From contig DATKCK010000065.1 of NCBI GenBank assembly GCA_035513215.1, forward strand, positions 1 to 62,618: 62,618 bases of DNA, read 5' to 3'. The notes under the pieces were generated by a model. It did no database searches. It saw only the letters and a list, made by a program, of their open reading frames with translations, and had not been told where the DNA came from. The translations under genes were made by a program, and so were the position numbers. The first letter of the stretch is position 1. Each line of letters starts with the position of its first letter. Origin of the DNA: DATCZB01 sp035513215. GTDB lineage: Bacteria > Pseudomonadota > Gammaproteobacteria > Steroidobacterales > Rariloculaceae. Positions 1 through 9,531 of this stretch are shown piece by piece.

Positions 1-423
1 ATCGAGTTTCCGGAGATCCCGCGCATGCTGACGCTGGCCGGCGCCGAAGTCCTGTTCGTGCCGTTCAGCACCGACGAGCTCAAGTCCTACCTGCGCGTGA
101 AGTACTGCGCGCAGGCGCGCTCGGTCGAGAACTGGATCTACACCGTCATCGCCGGCAACATCGGCAATCTGCCGCAGGTCAGAAGCTTCCTGATCAATTA
201 CGGGCAGGCGGCGATTTTCACGCCGAGCGACGTGGCATTTCCGCCGCGCGCGACGGCGGCCGAGGCCGACCCGAACTCCGAGACCGTCGTGATCTACGAT
301 CTCGACCTCAATGCGCTCGCGATCCAGCGCGAGCTCGGGTCGGTTCGGCCGCTGCGGGACCGCCGGCCCGACCTTTATGAGCTGCGAATGCGCGAACCCA
401 TTGAGCATGTTCGGACGCGGTGA
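1..423 (+). CDS. Carbon-nitrogen hydrolase (nitrilase family), C-terminal part
   Basis: This frame is open from the first base of the window, so the N-terminus lies outside. The visible ~140 residues read IEFPEIPRMLTLAGAEVLFV and then a run containing YLRVKYCAQARSVENWIY and IAGNIGNLP. This is the C-terminal half of the nitrilase fold as found in the YhcX-type group (often fused to an N-terminal GNAT acetyltransferase). Members hydrolyse non-peptide C-N bonds through a Glu-Lys-Cys triad, and the Cys would lie just upstream of what is visible. The substrate cannot be told. The gene ends in TGA and is followed by a repeat-rich spacer. Confidence 0.8.
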   Translation: MEFPEIPRMLTLAGAEVLFVPFSTDELKSYLRVKYCAQARSVENWIYTVIAGNIGNLPQVRSFLINYGQAAIFTPSDVAFPPRATAAEADPNSETVVIYDLDLNALAIQRELGSVRPLRDRRPDLYELRMREPIEHVRTR

Positions 424-459
424 CGTCGAAGGACACCGGTACCTGTGGGTCTGTAGGGT

Positions 460-571
460 GGGTGCTCCGGCTCAGACAGTCCTCGCGTGTGGTGGCATTG
501 GGGGCGGAGTCTTTGCGAGCCGAACGCATCTGGCACGTATTGAGGGCGCTGCGGAACTCGCCTGAGCACCC
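460..571 (+). repeat. Dispersed palindromic element, family 2, copy A
   Basis: The element has short inverted ends (GGGTGCTC at 460-467, GAGCACCC at 564-571). It contains the block CCGGCTCAGACAGTCCTCGCG (467-487, written here as 21 bases because it defines the family: positions 467-487) and the block GCGCTGCGGAACTCG (546-560). Both blocks recur identically in reverse orientation upstream of mfd at 36170-36190 and 36144-36158. In this copy 58 bases separate the blocks, against 11 in the other copy. Function unknown. Confidence 0.65.
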
Positions 572-577
572 CCGTGT

Positions 578-653
578 TCGCGCGCCGAACCTGAAAGGGG
601 TCAGACCCCAAATGCTCGCGCGCCGAACCTGAAAGGGGTCAGACCCCAAATGC
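578..653 (+). repeat. Tandem pair of 38-bp units with GGGGTCAGACCCC core (family 1)
   Basis: Two identical 38-base units abut at 578-615 and 616-653. Each carries the near-palindrome GGGGTCAGACCCC (597-609 and 635-647) preceded by CGAACCTGAAA. The same core recurs at the sdhA-sdhB junction, at the sdhE start and inside imuA and imuB. The layout resembles REP-type repeats mobilised by REP-associated tyrosine transposases, but no such transposase is visible in the window. Confidence 0.85.
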
Positions 654-767
654 AAGCTTTCCACTCAGGCGCAAACCTGATAGTTTGTAATCCCGTCTTG
701 ATTCACTCATTCCGCGCTCGATCGGCTCCGCGCGTAGCCGCGGGCTGCGGCTTTGTTAAGGCGGACG

Positions 768-2410
<1,643 letters not shown>

Positions 2411-2414
<4 letters not shown>

Positions 2415-3691
2415 AGATCGTCGACGTCACGGCGCTCGAGATCCTCGACTCGCGCGGATTCCCGACGGTGGAGGCCGAGGTTTTGCTCGACGGCGGCGCG
2501 CGTGGGCGCGCCGCGGTGCCGTCGGGCGCCTCGACCGGCTCGCGCGAGGCGATCGAGCTGCGGGACGGCGACGCCGAGCGTTATCTCGGCAAGGGCGTTA
2601 CCAAGGCGGTCGCTCATATCGAACGGGAAATCAGAGCGGCGATCAGAGGCGTCGAGATTCCCGATCAGGCGACGCTCGATCGGCGCCTGATCGAGCTCGA
2701 CGGCACCGAGAACAAGGCGAGACTCGGCGCGAACGCGACGCTCGCCGTCTCGCTCGCCGCAGCAAAGGCGGCGGCTGCCGAGCGCGGCTTGCCGCTCTAC
2801 GCGAGCCTGGCCGAGCGCGACGAATACACGATGCCGGTGCCGATGATGAATATCCTGAACGGCGGCGCGCATGCCGACAACAGCGTCGACATCCAGGAGT
2901 TCATGATCCTGCCCGTCGGTGCGCCGAGTTTTTGCGAGGGCCTGCGTTACGGTGCCGAGGTCTTTCACGCGCTGAAGCAGGTGCTCAAGGCGCGCGGGCT
3001 CAACACGGCCGTCGGCGACGAGGGCGGCTTCGCGCCCGATCTCGAATCGAACGAGGATGCCTTGCGCGTCATTGCCGAGGCCGTCGATCGCGCCGGATAC
3101 ACGCTCGGCCGCGAGATTTTCCTCGGCCTCGATGTCGCGAGCACCGAGTTCTACACCGACGGCAGCTACGAGCTCGCTTCCGAGGGCAGGCGGTTCGATT
3201 CGACGGAGTTCGCGGGCTATCTCGAGGATCTGCTCGCGCGCTATCCGATCGTCTCCGTCGAGGACGGCATGGCCGAGGACGACTGGGACGGCTGGGAGTA
3301 TTTCAGCCGCCGCATGCGCGATCGCGTGCAGCTCGTCGGAGATGATCTCTTCGTCACCAACTGCGCGATCCTCGCCAAGGGTATCGACCGGCAGATCGCG
3401 AACAGCATTCTGATCAAGCCGAATCAGATCGGGACGCTGACCGAGACGATCGCCGCGATCGACATGGCGGTCGCCGCCGGTTACTCGGCCGTCGTCTCGC
3501 ATCGCTCGGGCGAGACCGAGGACGCAACCATTGCCGACATCGCTGTTGCGACCGACGCGACGCAGATCAAGACCGGATCTTTGTCGCGGTCGGACCGGCT
3601 GGCCAAGTATAATCAGCTATTGAGGATCGAGCGGGCACTCGATGGCCGCGCGCGGTACGCCGGGCCGGCCGCGTTTCCCGTGACGCTGTAG
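2411..3691 (+). CDS. eno: Enolase
   Basis: Enolase interconverts 2-phosphoglycerate and phosphoenolpyruvate in glycolysis and is a component of the RNA degradosome in many gammaproteobacteria. The 426-residue frame begins MKIVDVTALEILDSRGFPTV and keeps the family marks: the GGAHADNSVDIQEFM loop, the catalytic region GDEGGFAPDL, metal ligands in FLGLDVASTEF and VEDGMAEDDW, and the signature LIKPNQIGTLTET followed by SHRSGETED. Length is normal. The start codon overlaps the pyrG stop. The degradosome scaffold RNase E is also encoded in this window (rne). Confidence 0.97.
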
Positions 3692-3710
3692 GGGGCGGCT
3701 TCGACTTAGG

Positions 3711-4004
3711 ATGCGCTGGACGATCGCGCTATTCGCTTTCGCGCTCGTTGCGATGCAGCTCGAGCTATGGTTCGGCGACGAGCGGCGGCCGCGGCTCAAG
3801 CAGTTCGAGCGCGAGGTTGCCGCGCAGAGCGCCACCAATCGGGTCCTGGCCGAAACCAATGCCGATCTGCGGGCCGAAATCACGAGTTTGCGCGCAGGCG
3901 ATGAGGCTGCCGAGGAACGGGCCCGCTCGGAGCTTGGGCTCATTGAGCCCGGCGAGACCTATTACCAGATCGTCGAAACTGAAGATCGGTTCGACCGCGA
4001 GTAG
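3711..4004 (+). CDS. ftsB: Cell division protein FtsB
   Basis: FtsB is a small bitopic inner-membrane protein of the FtsQLB complex that activates septal peptidoglycan synthesis. The 97-residue protein has one N-terminal membrane segment (MRWTIALFAFALVAMQLELW), then a leucine/alanine-rich coiled coil (about residues 28-65, including VLAETNADLRAEITSLRAG), then the typical RSELGLIEPGETYYQIVE region. Position directly after eno is conserved in gammaproteobacteria. The ispD-ispF-truD genes that often follow ftsB are missing here. Confidence 0.93.
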   Translation: MRWTIALFAFALVAMQLELWFGDERRPRLKQFEREVAAQSATNRVLAETNADLRAEITSLRAGDEAAEERARSELGLIEPGETYYQIVETEDRFDRE

Positions 4005-4036
4005 TGGGCGCCGCGCTCGGTCATGCCTGTACCCGT

Positions 4037-4059
4037 GTTGGGAACGCCGTTAATCCGTC
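4037..4059. repeat. Short dispersed repeat, family 3, between convergent ftsB and smr
   Basis: The bases GTTGGGAACGCCGTTAATCC (4037-4056, continuing GTC) match 58235-58254 at 19 of 20 positions from GGGAACGCC onward. Here the repeat sits in the 55-base gap between two convergent genes, right up to the smr stop codon. No clear terminator hairpin is otherwise visible in that gap. Function unknown. Confidence 0.5.
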
Positions 4060-4611
4060 TCAGGGGCGTCGGAGGAGCACGTAGACGGCGCCGGTGCCGC
4101 CGTGGCGCGGCTGCGAGGAGGCGAACGCCAGGACCTCGTCCCACATCGCGAGCCAGTGCTGGACGCCCGGTTTCAGGATCGGGCCGTCGGGCCCGGAGCG
4201 CGTGCCCTTGCCATGGACGATGCGCACCGAGGCGAAGCGGCGGTCGATGCATTCGCGCAGGAATTGCTTGAGCGCCTCGCGCGCCTGCTCGAGGCGCATG
4301 CCGTGCAGGTCGATCTCGGCTTCGATCGCGAACTCGCCGCGCCTCAGGCGCTTGAGGTCGCGATTCGAGACGCCGTCGCGGCGGAAAGAGACTTCCTCGA
4401 GCGTCTCGGCGGCGAACGGGCCCTCGAGCGATTGCTCGAGCACTGCCTGGTGCGCCGCGCGGCTCTGGCGGGCCTTGGGCTTGGGCCGCGGCTTCTCGAG
4501 GCGGGCCCGGTTGCCGGGCTTGAGGCGCCTGACATCCCGCGTGGCTTCTGCAAAGGCTTCGCGATCGTCGTCCGAGATACTCACCGCTGCCTCCCGCGGA
4601 CCGCGTGCCAT
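4060..4611 (-). CDS. Smr-domain protein (Smr/MutS2 C-terminal-like)
   Basis: The 183-residue protein has a charged N-terminal half rich in Arg, Lys and Pro (about residues 30-55). Its C-terminal Smr domain shows AEIDLHGMRLEQAREAL (about 97-113) and the IVHGKGTRS loop (131-139), the DLHG and HGxG motifs of the family. Stand-alone Smr proteins of this size (YdaL/YfcN-like, DUF-type Smr) are thought to bind or nick nucleic acid, and YfcN (SmrB) of E. coli cleaves mRNA at collided ribosomes. That specific activity is not provable here. The chosen start is MARGPREAAV. Longer upstream frame is the shadow of surE. It is divergent from surE with 57 bases between starts. Confidence 0.85.
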   Translation of the reverse strand: MARGPREAAVSISDDDREAFAEATRDVRRLKPGNRARLEKPRPKPKARQSRAAHQAVLEQSLEGPFAAETLEEVSFRRDGVSNRDLKRLRRGEFAIEAEIDLHGMRLEQAREALKQFLRECIDRRFASVRIVHGKGTRSGPDGPILKPGVQHWLAMWDEVLAFASSQPRHGGTGAVYVLLRRP

Positions 4612-4639
4612 TGACGCGCCCGGGTTTTGAGTATAGTTA
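4611..4639 (+). promoter_or_regulatory. Candidate sigma-70 promoter for surE
   Basis: TTGACG at 4611-4616 is followed by a TATAGTTAA stretch at 4632-4640. Reading the -10 as TATAGT gives a 15-base spacer; reading it as TAGTTA gives 17. It lies 30 to 50 bases upstream of the TTG start of surE, in the gap after the divergent smr gene. Assignment is by eye only. Confidence 0.4.
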
Positions 4640-4668
4640 ATCGCCGCCTTCCGGTTCCAGGGACTGAT

Positions 4669-5418
4669 TTGCACATTCTGCTTTCGAACGACGACGGGTA
4701 CCTCGCCCGGGGCCTGCGCGTCCTGGCCGATACGCTCGGTGAGTTCGCCACCGTCACGGTCGTTGCGCCCGATCGCAACCGCAGCGGAGCGAGCAACTCG
4801 CTGACGCTCGATACGCCGCTTCGGGTCGAGCAGGTCTCGGACAATGTCTATTTCATCAACGGCACGCCGACCGATTGCGTTCACATTGCCATTACCGGCC
4901 TGCTCGATACGGAGCCCGACATGGTGGTCTCGGGGATCAACCATGGCGCAAACCTCGGCGATGACGTGATCTACTCGGGCACCGTCGCGGCCGCGATGGA
5001 AGGGCGCTTTCTCGGCCTGCCGGCGATCGCGGTCTCGCTCGTCACGGGCGACGCGATGAATTTTCACGCGGCCGCGGCGATCACGGCGAAGCTCGTGCGC
5101 CAGATCGTCGATGACCCGCTGCCGAAGGACACGATCCTGAACGTCAACGTGCCCGACGGGCCGGCGACGGCCCGGCGCGAGATCGCCGTGACGCGCCTCG
5201 GGTTCCGGCATAAATCGGAGCCCGTGATCCGCGCGCACGATCCAAAGGGCGAGCCTATATACTGGATCGGAGCGGCCGGGGACGGGCAGGATGCCGGCTC
5301 CGGGACGGACTTTCACGCCATCCGGGCCGGCCACGTCTCGGTGACGCCGATCAAGGTCGACCTGACCGATCACGCTCGAATCGCGCCTTTGTCGGACTGG
5401 CTCCGGAGACGTATTTGA
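4669..5418 (+). CDS. surE: 5'/3'-nucleotidase SurE (survival protein)
   Basis: SurE is a divalent-metal-dependent nucleoside monophosphate phosphatase of stationary-phase survival. The metal-site residues are in LLSNDDGYLARG at the very N-terminus, the conserved PDRNRSGASNSLT follows, and SGINHGANLGDDVIYSGTVAAAMEG carries the Asn and the signature. Start: TTG at 4669 places the family-typical (M)HILLSNDDGY at the N-terminus and has AGGGA about 5 bases upstream. An upstream TTG at 4627 would add 14 untypical residues. Its stop overlaps pcm as TTGA, and surE-pcm-nlpD order is conserved. Confidence 0.94.
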   Translation: MHILLSNDDGYLARGLRVLADTLGEFATVTVVAPDRNRSGASNSLTLDTPLRVEQVSDNVYFINGTPTDCVHIAITGLLDTEPDMVVSGINHGANLGDDVIYSGTVAAAMEGRFLGLPAIAVSLVTGDAMNFHAAAAITAKLVRQIVDDPLPKDTILNVNVPDGPATARREIAVTRLGFRHKSEPVIRAHDPKGEPIYWIGAAGDGQDAGSGTDFHAIRAGHVSVTPIKVDLTDHARIAPLSDWLRRRI

Positions 5419-6083
5419 CGACGAGCACGAGCGGGATCGGGATGACGTCGGCCAGGACGCGTGAACGGCTGATCAAGACGCTGCGCGCTCAGGGTATCGG
5501 CAACGAAGCTGTGCTCGAGCGCATGCGGCAGGTGCCGCGCCATCTTTTCGTCGACGAGGCGCTTGCGAGCCGCGCCTACGAGAACACCGTACTGCCGATA
5601 GGTTTCGGCCAGACGATCTCACAGCCCTATATCGTTGCGCTGATGACCCAGGCGCTGATCGAAGACCGCGAGCTGCCGCTGCCCAAGGTGCTCGAGATCG
5701 GGACCGGATGCGGCTACCAGACGGCCGTCCTCGCCGCGTTCGCGCGCCACATCTACGGCATCGAGCGCATCAACGCGCTGATCCGGCCGAGTCGCCAACG
5801 CCTGCGGACGCTCAGAATCAACAACGTGAGCTTGAGGCATGCGGACGGTTTCGAAGGCTGGGCGAGCCAGGCGCCGTTCGACGGCATCCTCGTCGCCGCG
5901 GCACCTACCGAGGTGCCCAAGTCCCTGCTCGCTCAGCTCGACGAAGGCGGGCGGCTCTTGATCCCCGTCGGGCCGAGCGGCCGGCAGTCGCTGGTCAGAA
6001 TCACGCGCCAGGGCGACGATTTCAAGACCGAATCGTTGAGCGCCGTCAGTTTCGTTCCGCTGATCGCGGGCAAGACGCAATGA
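5415..6083 (+). CDS. pcm: Protein-L-isoaspartate O-methyltransferase
   Basis: PIMT methylates L-isoaspartyl residues with S-adenosylmethionine to begin repair of aged proteins in the cytoplasm. The 222-residue protein shows the family start-region VPRHLFVDEALASRAYENTVLPIGFGQTIS (positions ~40-70), the SAM-binding motif VLEIGTGCGYQTAVLA and the C-terminal LLIPVGPSG. The TTG start is coupled to surE by a 4-base overlap. An ATG nine codons later (MTSARTRERL) is a credible alternative. Confidence 0.94.
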   Translation: MTTSTSGIGMTSARTRERLIKTLRAQGIGNEAVLERMRQVPRHLFVDEALASRAYENTVLPIGFGQTISQPYIVALMTQALIEDRELPLPKVLEIGTGCGYQTAVLAAFARHIYGIERINALIRPSRQRLRTLRINNVSLRHADGFEGWASQAPFDGILVAAAPTEVPKSLLAQLDEGGRLLIPVGPSGRQSLVRITRQGDDFKTESLSAVSFVPLIAGKTQ

Positions 6084-6096
6084 CCAGCATCGCATC

Positions 6097-6678
6097 GTGA
6101 GACTCTTCGGGCCGCTCTACGACCGAGTCCTGCGCTGGTCGACCCACCGTCACGCCGAGCGCTACCTTGCTGCGCTGAGCTTCGCCGAATCGTCGTTTTT
6201 TCCGATTCCGCCCGACGTGCTGCTCGCGCCGATGACGCTCGCGCGTCCCGACCGCGGCTGGTGGCTTGCCACGCTGACGACGATCGCGTCCGTCGCCGGC
6301 GGGCTTGCCGGTTTTGCGATCGGCTGGTTCGCGCTCGATATGATCGAGCCGCTGCTGATCGAGCTCGGCTACTGGGAGAGCTACGAGCGGGCCACCGACT
6401 GGTTCGACCGCTGGGGTTTCTGGGCGGTTCTCGTCGCCGGCTTCTCACCCGTGCCGTACAAGATATTCACGATCGCCGCCGGCGCCCTGCAGATGTTCCT
6501 GCCGGGCTTCTTGCTCGCCTCGCTGCTCGGCCGCGGCGGGCGATTCTTTCTCGTCGCCGGGATTCTCGTGTTCGGCGGCGCGCGCATGGAGCAGACATTG
6601 CGTCGCAACATCGATGCGCTCGGGTGGATCTCGGTCGGCGTCATCCTGCTCGCGATCGTCTGGTGGCTGCTCGAATGA
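6097..6678 (+). CDS. YqaA-type DedA-family membrane protein
   Basis: This 193-residue inner-membrane protein belongs to the SNARE-associated/DedA-like (VTT-domain) family, YqaA subgroup. It has AESSFFPIPPDVLLAPM near the N-terminus (ES-FP-IPP-D is the subgroup mark) and the WFDRWGFWAVLVAGFSPVPYKIFTIAAG segment with the conserved re-entrant G-F-PVPYK. About five hydrophobic segments are visible. DedA proteins act in membrane homeostasis and lipid-carrier recycling, but the substrate of this subgroup is unknown. GTG start 14 bases after pcm. The stop overlaps nlpD as ATGA. A yqaA-like gene between pcm and nlpD is common in this phylum. Confidence 0.88.
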   Translation: MRLFGPLYDRVLRWSTHRHAERYLAALSFAESSFFPIPPDVLLAPMTLARPDRGWWLATLTTIASVAGGLAGFAIGWFALDMIEPLLIELGYWESYERATDWFDRWGFWAVLVAGFSPVPYKIFTIAAGALQMFLPGFLLASLLGRGGRFFLVAGILVFGGARMEQTLRRNIDALGWISVGVILLAIVWWLLE

Positions 6679-7388
6679 GGGCTGGGCTCGCACTCGTGCT
6701 GGGGCTGGCCGCCGGCTGCAGCAGCCTGACGAGCTACGAGCCGCAAAGCTATCTCGTGCGATCGGGCGACACGCTGTACTCGATCGCCTGGCGTCACGGC
6801 GTCGATCATCGCGATCTCGCTCGCTGGAACGGTCTGGCCGACCCGAGCCGGATCTATGTCGGCCAGCGGCTGGAGCTCCATCCGCCGGCGGTCGCCGCGC
6901 AGTCGGTCCGGCCGTCGAGCCCGGCGGGCGCGTCGGCGCCGCCGGCGTCCCCGGGCGGTTCGGCGTCGCGCAGCACGCCGCGGCGGGAATCGCCGCCGCC
7001 CGGAGTTTCGATGGCGGACGCACCGCCGCCCGTCTTCGGCTGGCCCGCGCGCGGACGCATCGTCGCGCGCTTCGGTGAGCAGGGGGTGCTGACGACCGGC
7101 ATCGGGATCGCCGGCAGCGCCGGCCAGGACATCCTCGCGGCCGCCGCGGGGCGTGTCGTTTACGCCGGCGGCGGCCTGCCGGACTACGGTCAGCTCGTCA
7201 TCATCGAGCACAACGAGAGCTGGTTGACGGCGTACGGGCACAACCGCAGGGTGCTCGTGGCGCAGGGCGACGCCGTCGCCCGTGGTCAGAAGATCGGCGA
7301 GATGGGCGAAGGTCCCGGCCGCGGCCCCCGGCTCTACTTCGAGATCCGCCGCAACGGCGATCCGCTCGATCCGCTCGCTTTCCTCTGA
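6675..7388 (+). CDS. nlpD: NlpD-like lipoprotein, LysM and degenerate M23 peptidase domains
   Basis: NlpD is an outer-membrane lipoprotein that activates the septal amidase AmiC. The 237-residue product has a lipobox (VLGLAAGCSS, Cys at about residue 15), a LysM module (SYLVRSGDTLYSIAWRHGVD...RIYVGQRLEL), a Pro/Ser/Ala-rich linker, and a C-terminal M23 fold (GWPARGRIVARFGE...GQDILAAAAGRVVYAGGGLPDYGQLVIIEHN). The HxxxD and HxH zinc ligands of active M23 enzymes are not seen where expected: AYGHNRR retains one His, LYFEIR replaces HFE. The activator, non-hydrolytic role therefore fits. The rpoS gene that often follows is absent. Confidence 0.92.
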   Translation: MRAGLALVLGLAAGCSSLTSYEPQSYLVRSGDTLYSIAWRHGVDHRDLARWNGLADPSRIYVGQRLELHPPAVAAQSVRPSSPAGASAPPASPGGSASRSTPRRESPPPGVSMADAPPPVFGWPARGRIVARFGEQGVLTTGIGIAGSAGQDILAAAAGRVVYAGGGLPDYGQLVIIEHNESWLTAYGHNRRVLVAQGDAVARGQKIGEMGEGPGRGPRLYFEIRRNGDPLDPLAFL

Positions 7389-7391
7389 GGC

Positions 7392-7772
7392 TCAGACTGA
7401 ATCGCGTTGCTGAATCAGCGCGGCCGCGACGCGTCGGCCTTCGTGGACGAGCACGTTGTAGGTGCGGCAGGCAGCCTGAGTCTGCATGTACTCGAGCCCG
7501 ACGGCGAGCTCGGCAAGCTCGCGCATCAGATCGAAGTCCGGTGAGACGGCCGCAAGCCCCGCACCGACGATGACCACCTCGGGCCCGAGCTCGAGCGCGG
7601 GCATGAGGTCCTCGACCGTGATGCGGCCTCGGTCCCTGAGGGTCCAATCACTTACAATCGTCTCGGCCGACACGATGAGATTACCCGTCAACCACCGCTC
7701 GCCGATCCGAATGCGTCCGGGTTCCCATGCGCGGATCAGGTTCCTCGTCGATTCTTCGCGCGAGAACTGCAT
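7392..7772 (-). CDS. Mth938-like domain protein (NDUFAF3/DUF498 family)
   Basis: The 126-residue protein reads IRAWEPGRIRIGERWLTGNLIV, then PEVVIVGAG and a C-terminal half with YMQTQAACRTYNVLVHEGRRVAAALI. This is the Mth938/DUF498 fold related to the human complex I assembly factor NDUFAF3. Bacterial members have no settled function. It is convergent with nlpD (3 bases between stops) and divergent from recJ with only 14 bases between the two starts, so promoters for each must overlap the other's coding sequence. Confidence 0.85.
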   Translation of the reverse strand: MQFSREESTRNLIRAWEPGRIRIGERWLTGNLIVSAETIVSDWTLRDRGRITVEDLMPALELGPEVVIVGAGLAAVSPDFDLMRELAELAVGLEYMQTQAACRTYNVLVHEGRRVAAALIQQRDSV

Positions 7773-7786
7773 GAGCTCATTATAGG

Positions 7787-9475
7787 ATGACGGCGATCGT
7801 AAGACGCGGCGTGGCCGCGGGCTCGCGGCAGTGGCCCGAAGGCCTGCATCCGGTGCTGCGCCGGGTCTTCGAGCGCCGTGCCGTGGCCTCGCCGGCCGAG
7901 CTCGATCTGAAGCTCGAATCGCTCGTGCCGATCGGCCGCTTCGGCGACCTCGAGCCCGCAGTCGCGTTGTTGCTCGCCCATCGCGATTCGCCCGTGCTCA
8001 TCGTCGGCGACTTCGATGCCGACGGCGCAACGAGCACGGCGCTGATGCTGCTGACCTTGAGAGGCCTCGGCTTTCGCCGCGTGTCTTACCGAATCCCGGA
8101 TCGGTTCCGCGAGGGCTACGGACTGAGTCGAGCGCTCGTCGACAGTCTCGACGCGTCCGAAGCCGCGCTGCTCGTCACGGTCGACAACGGCATCAGCAGC
8201 CACGAAGGCGTGGCGCGCGCGCGGGCGCGCGGCATCGATGTCCTGATTACCGATCACCATCTGCCGCCCGATGTGCTGCCCGATGCCAACGTCATCGTCA
8301 ATCCGAATCTCCGCGGCAGCGCCTTCCCCGGCAAGTCGCTCGCGGGCGTCGGCGTCGCCTTCTACCTGCTCGCGGCGCTCGGCAGGGCGCTCGGGAGTCC
8401 GTCGGCCGTTGCGGCCTATCTAGATCTCGTAGCGCTCGGAACGGTGGCCGATCTCGTCAGGCTCGACCAGTCGAACCGGATACTCGTCGATCAGGGGATA
8501 CGACGGATTCGCGCCGGCCGCTGCCGGCCCGGAATCAGCGCGCTGCTCGAGCTTGCAGGCTCCGATCCGAGGTCCGTGACGACCGCGACGCTCGGCTTCA
8601 GGGTGGCGCCGAGGCTGAACGCGGCCGGCCGCCTCGACGACATGTCGGTCGGCGTTAAGTGCCTGATCAGCGAATCGGCGGCCGAGGCGAGGTCTCTGGC
8701 CGAGACGCTCGACGCGTTGAATCGCAGCCGGCAGGACCTCGAGGCCGGGATGAAAGCCGACGCGATCGCGATCGTCGATGCGTTCACTCTCAACGAGCCG
8801 TCGCTGCCGCATGCCATTTGCCTTCGCCGCGACGAATGGCACGAGGGTCTCGTCGGGCTCGTCGCCTCGCGCATTCGCGAGCGCTTTCATCGGCCGTGCT
8901 TCGCTTTCGCCGCGGCCGAAGCCGGCGACCTCAAGGGCTCGGGCCGATCGGTGCCGGGCTTTCATCTGCGCGATGCGCTTGCCGAGATCGATGCCGCGAA
9001 TCCCGGCCTCATCGACCGCTTCGGCGGACACGCGATGGCTGCCGGTCTTTCGCTCAAGGCCGGCGCCTTCGATCGCTTCGCGATCGCCTTGCTCGACGTC
9101 GCGCGGTCGAAGCTCTCGCCGGACTCGCTCGGCAGGCAGATCCTGAGCGACGGCGCGCTCGAGCCCGAGCACCTCAATCTCGAAGTCGCGAAACTCCTGC
9201 GCGATGCCGCGCCCTGGGGCCAGGGCTTCCCGGAACCGTGCTTCGACGACCGCTTCGAGCTCGTCGAGTCCCGCACTCTCAAGGACGCCCACCTCAGGCT
9301 CCGACTCAAGACCCTCGCGGGCGGCTGCGTCCTCGACGCCATCGCCTTCCATCAGGCCGACGCCACCTGGTCCGTCGGCACCGTCCGCCGCATTGCCTAT
9401 CGCCTGGCCGTCAACGACTACTTCTCCGACGACAAGGTCCAACTCATCATCGAGCACATCGAAGCGAGCGACTAG
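7787..9475 (+). CDS. recJ: Single-stranded-DNA-specific exonuclease RecJ
   Basis: RecJ is the 5'-3' single-strand DNA exonuclease of RecFOR recombination and mismatch repair. The 562-residue protein has the DHH-superfamily motifs in order: VLIVGDFDADGATSTALML, VTVDNGISSHEG, VLITDHHLPPD, and the DHHA1 region with FGGHAMAAGLSL. The C-terminal OB-fold region follows. Length is normal for gammaproteobacteria. ATG at 7787, no strong ribosome-binding site seen. It precedes prfB-lysS, as in E. coli. Confidence 0.96.
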   Translation: MTAIVRRGVAAGSRQWPEGLHPVLRRVFERRAVASPAELDLKLESLVPIGRFGDLEPAVALLLAHRDSPVLIVGDFDADGATSTALMLLTLRGLGFRRVSYRIPDRFREGYGLSRALVDSLDASEAALLVTVDNGISSHEGVARARARGIDVLITDHHLPPDVLPDANVIVNPNLRGSAFPGKSLAGVGVAFYLLAALGRALGSPSAVAAYLDLVALGTVADLVRLDQSNRILVDQGIRRIRAGRCRPGISALLELAGSDPRSVTTATLGFRVAPRLNAAGRLDDMSVGVKCLISESAAEARSLAETLDALNRSRQDLEAGMKADAIAIVDAFTLNEPSLPHAICLRRDEWHEGLVGLVASRIRERFHRPCFAFAAAEAGDLKGSGRSVPGFHLRDALAEIDAANPGLIDRFGGHAMAAGLSLKAGAFDRFAIALLDVARSKLSPDSLGRQILSDGALEPEHLNLEVAKLLRDAAPWGQGFPEPCFDDRFELVESRTLKDAHLRLRLKTLAGGCVLDAIAFHQADATWSVGTVRRIAYRLAVNDYFSDDKVQLIIEHIEASD

Positions 9476-9531
9476 TTCATCGAGCGTGTGGATCGGTTAG
9501 ACTGCGCGCTGCCCGACGACCGACTCACGCA

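Larger units (their letters stand above)
424..767. other. Gene-free, repeat-rich spacer upstream of pyrG
   Basis: No convincing gene lies in these 344 bases. The short open frames here use the repeats and resemble no family I know. The spacer holds one copy of a dispersed ~110-bp element (460-571), then a perfect tandem pair of 38-bp units with the GGGGTCAGACCCC core (578-653), then about 110 bases of ordinary sequence that should contain the pyrG promoter. I could not identify a clear -35/-10 pair. Confidence 0.7.

Noticed and set aside
578..653. CRISPR-like array before pyrG
   Set aside because: Only two units that directly abut, with no spacers, and no cas genes are in the window.
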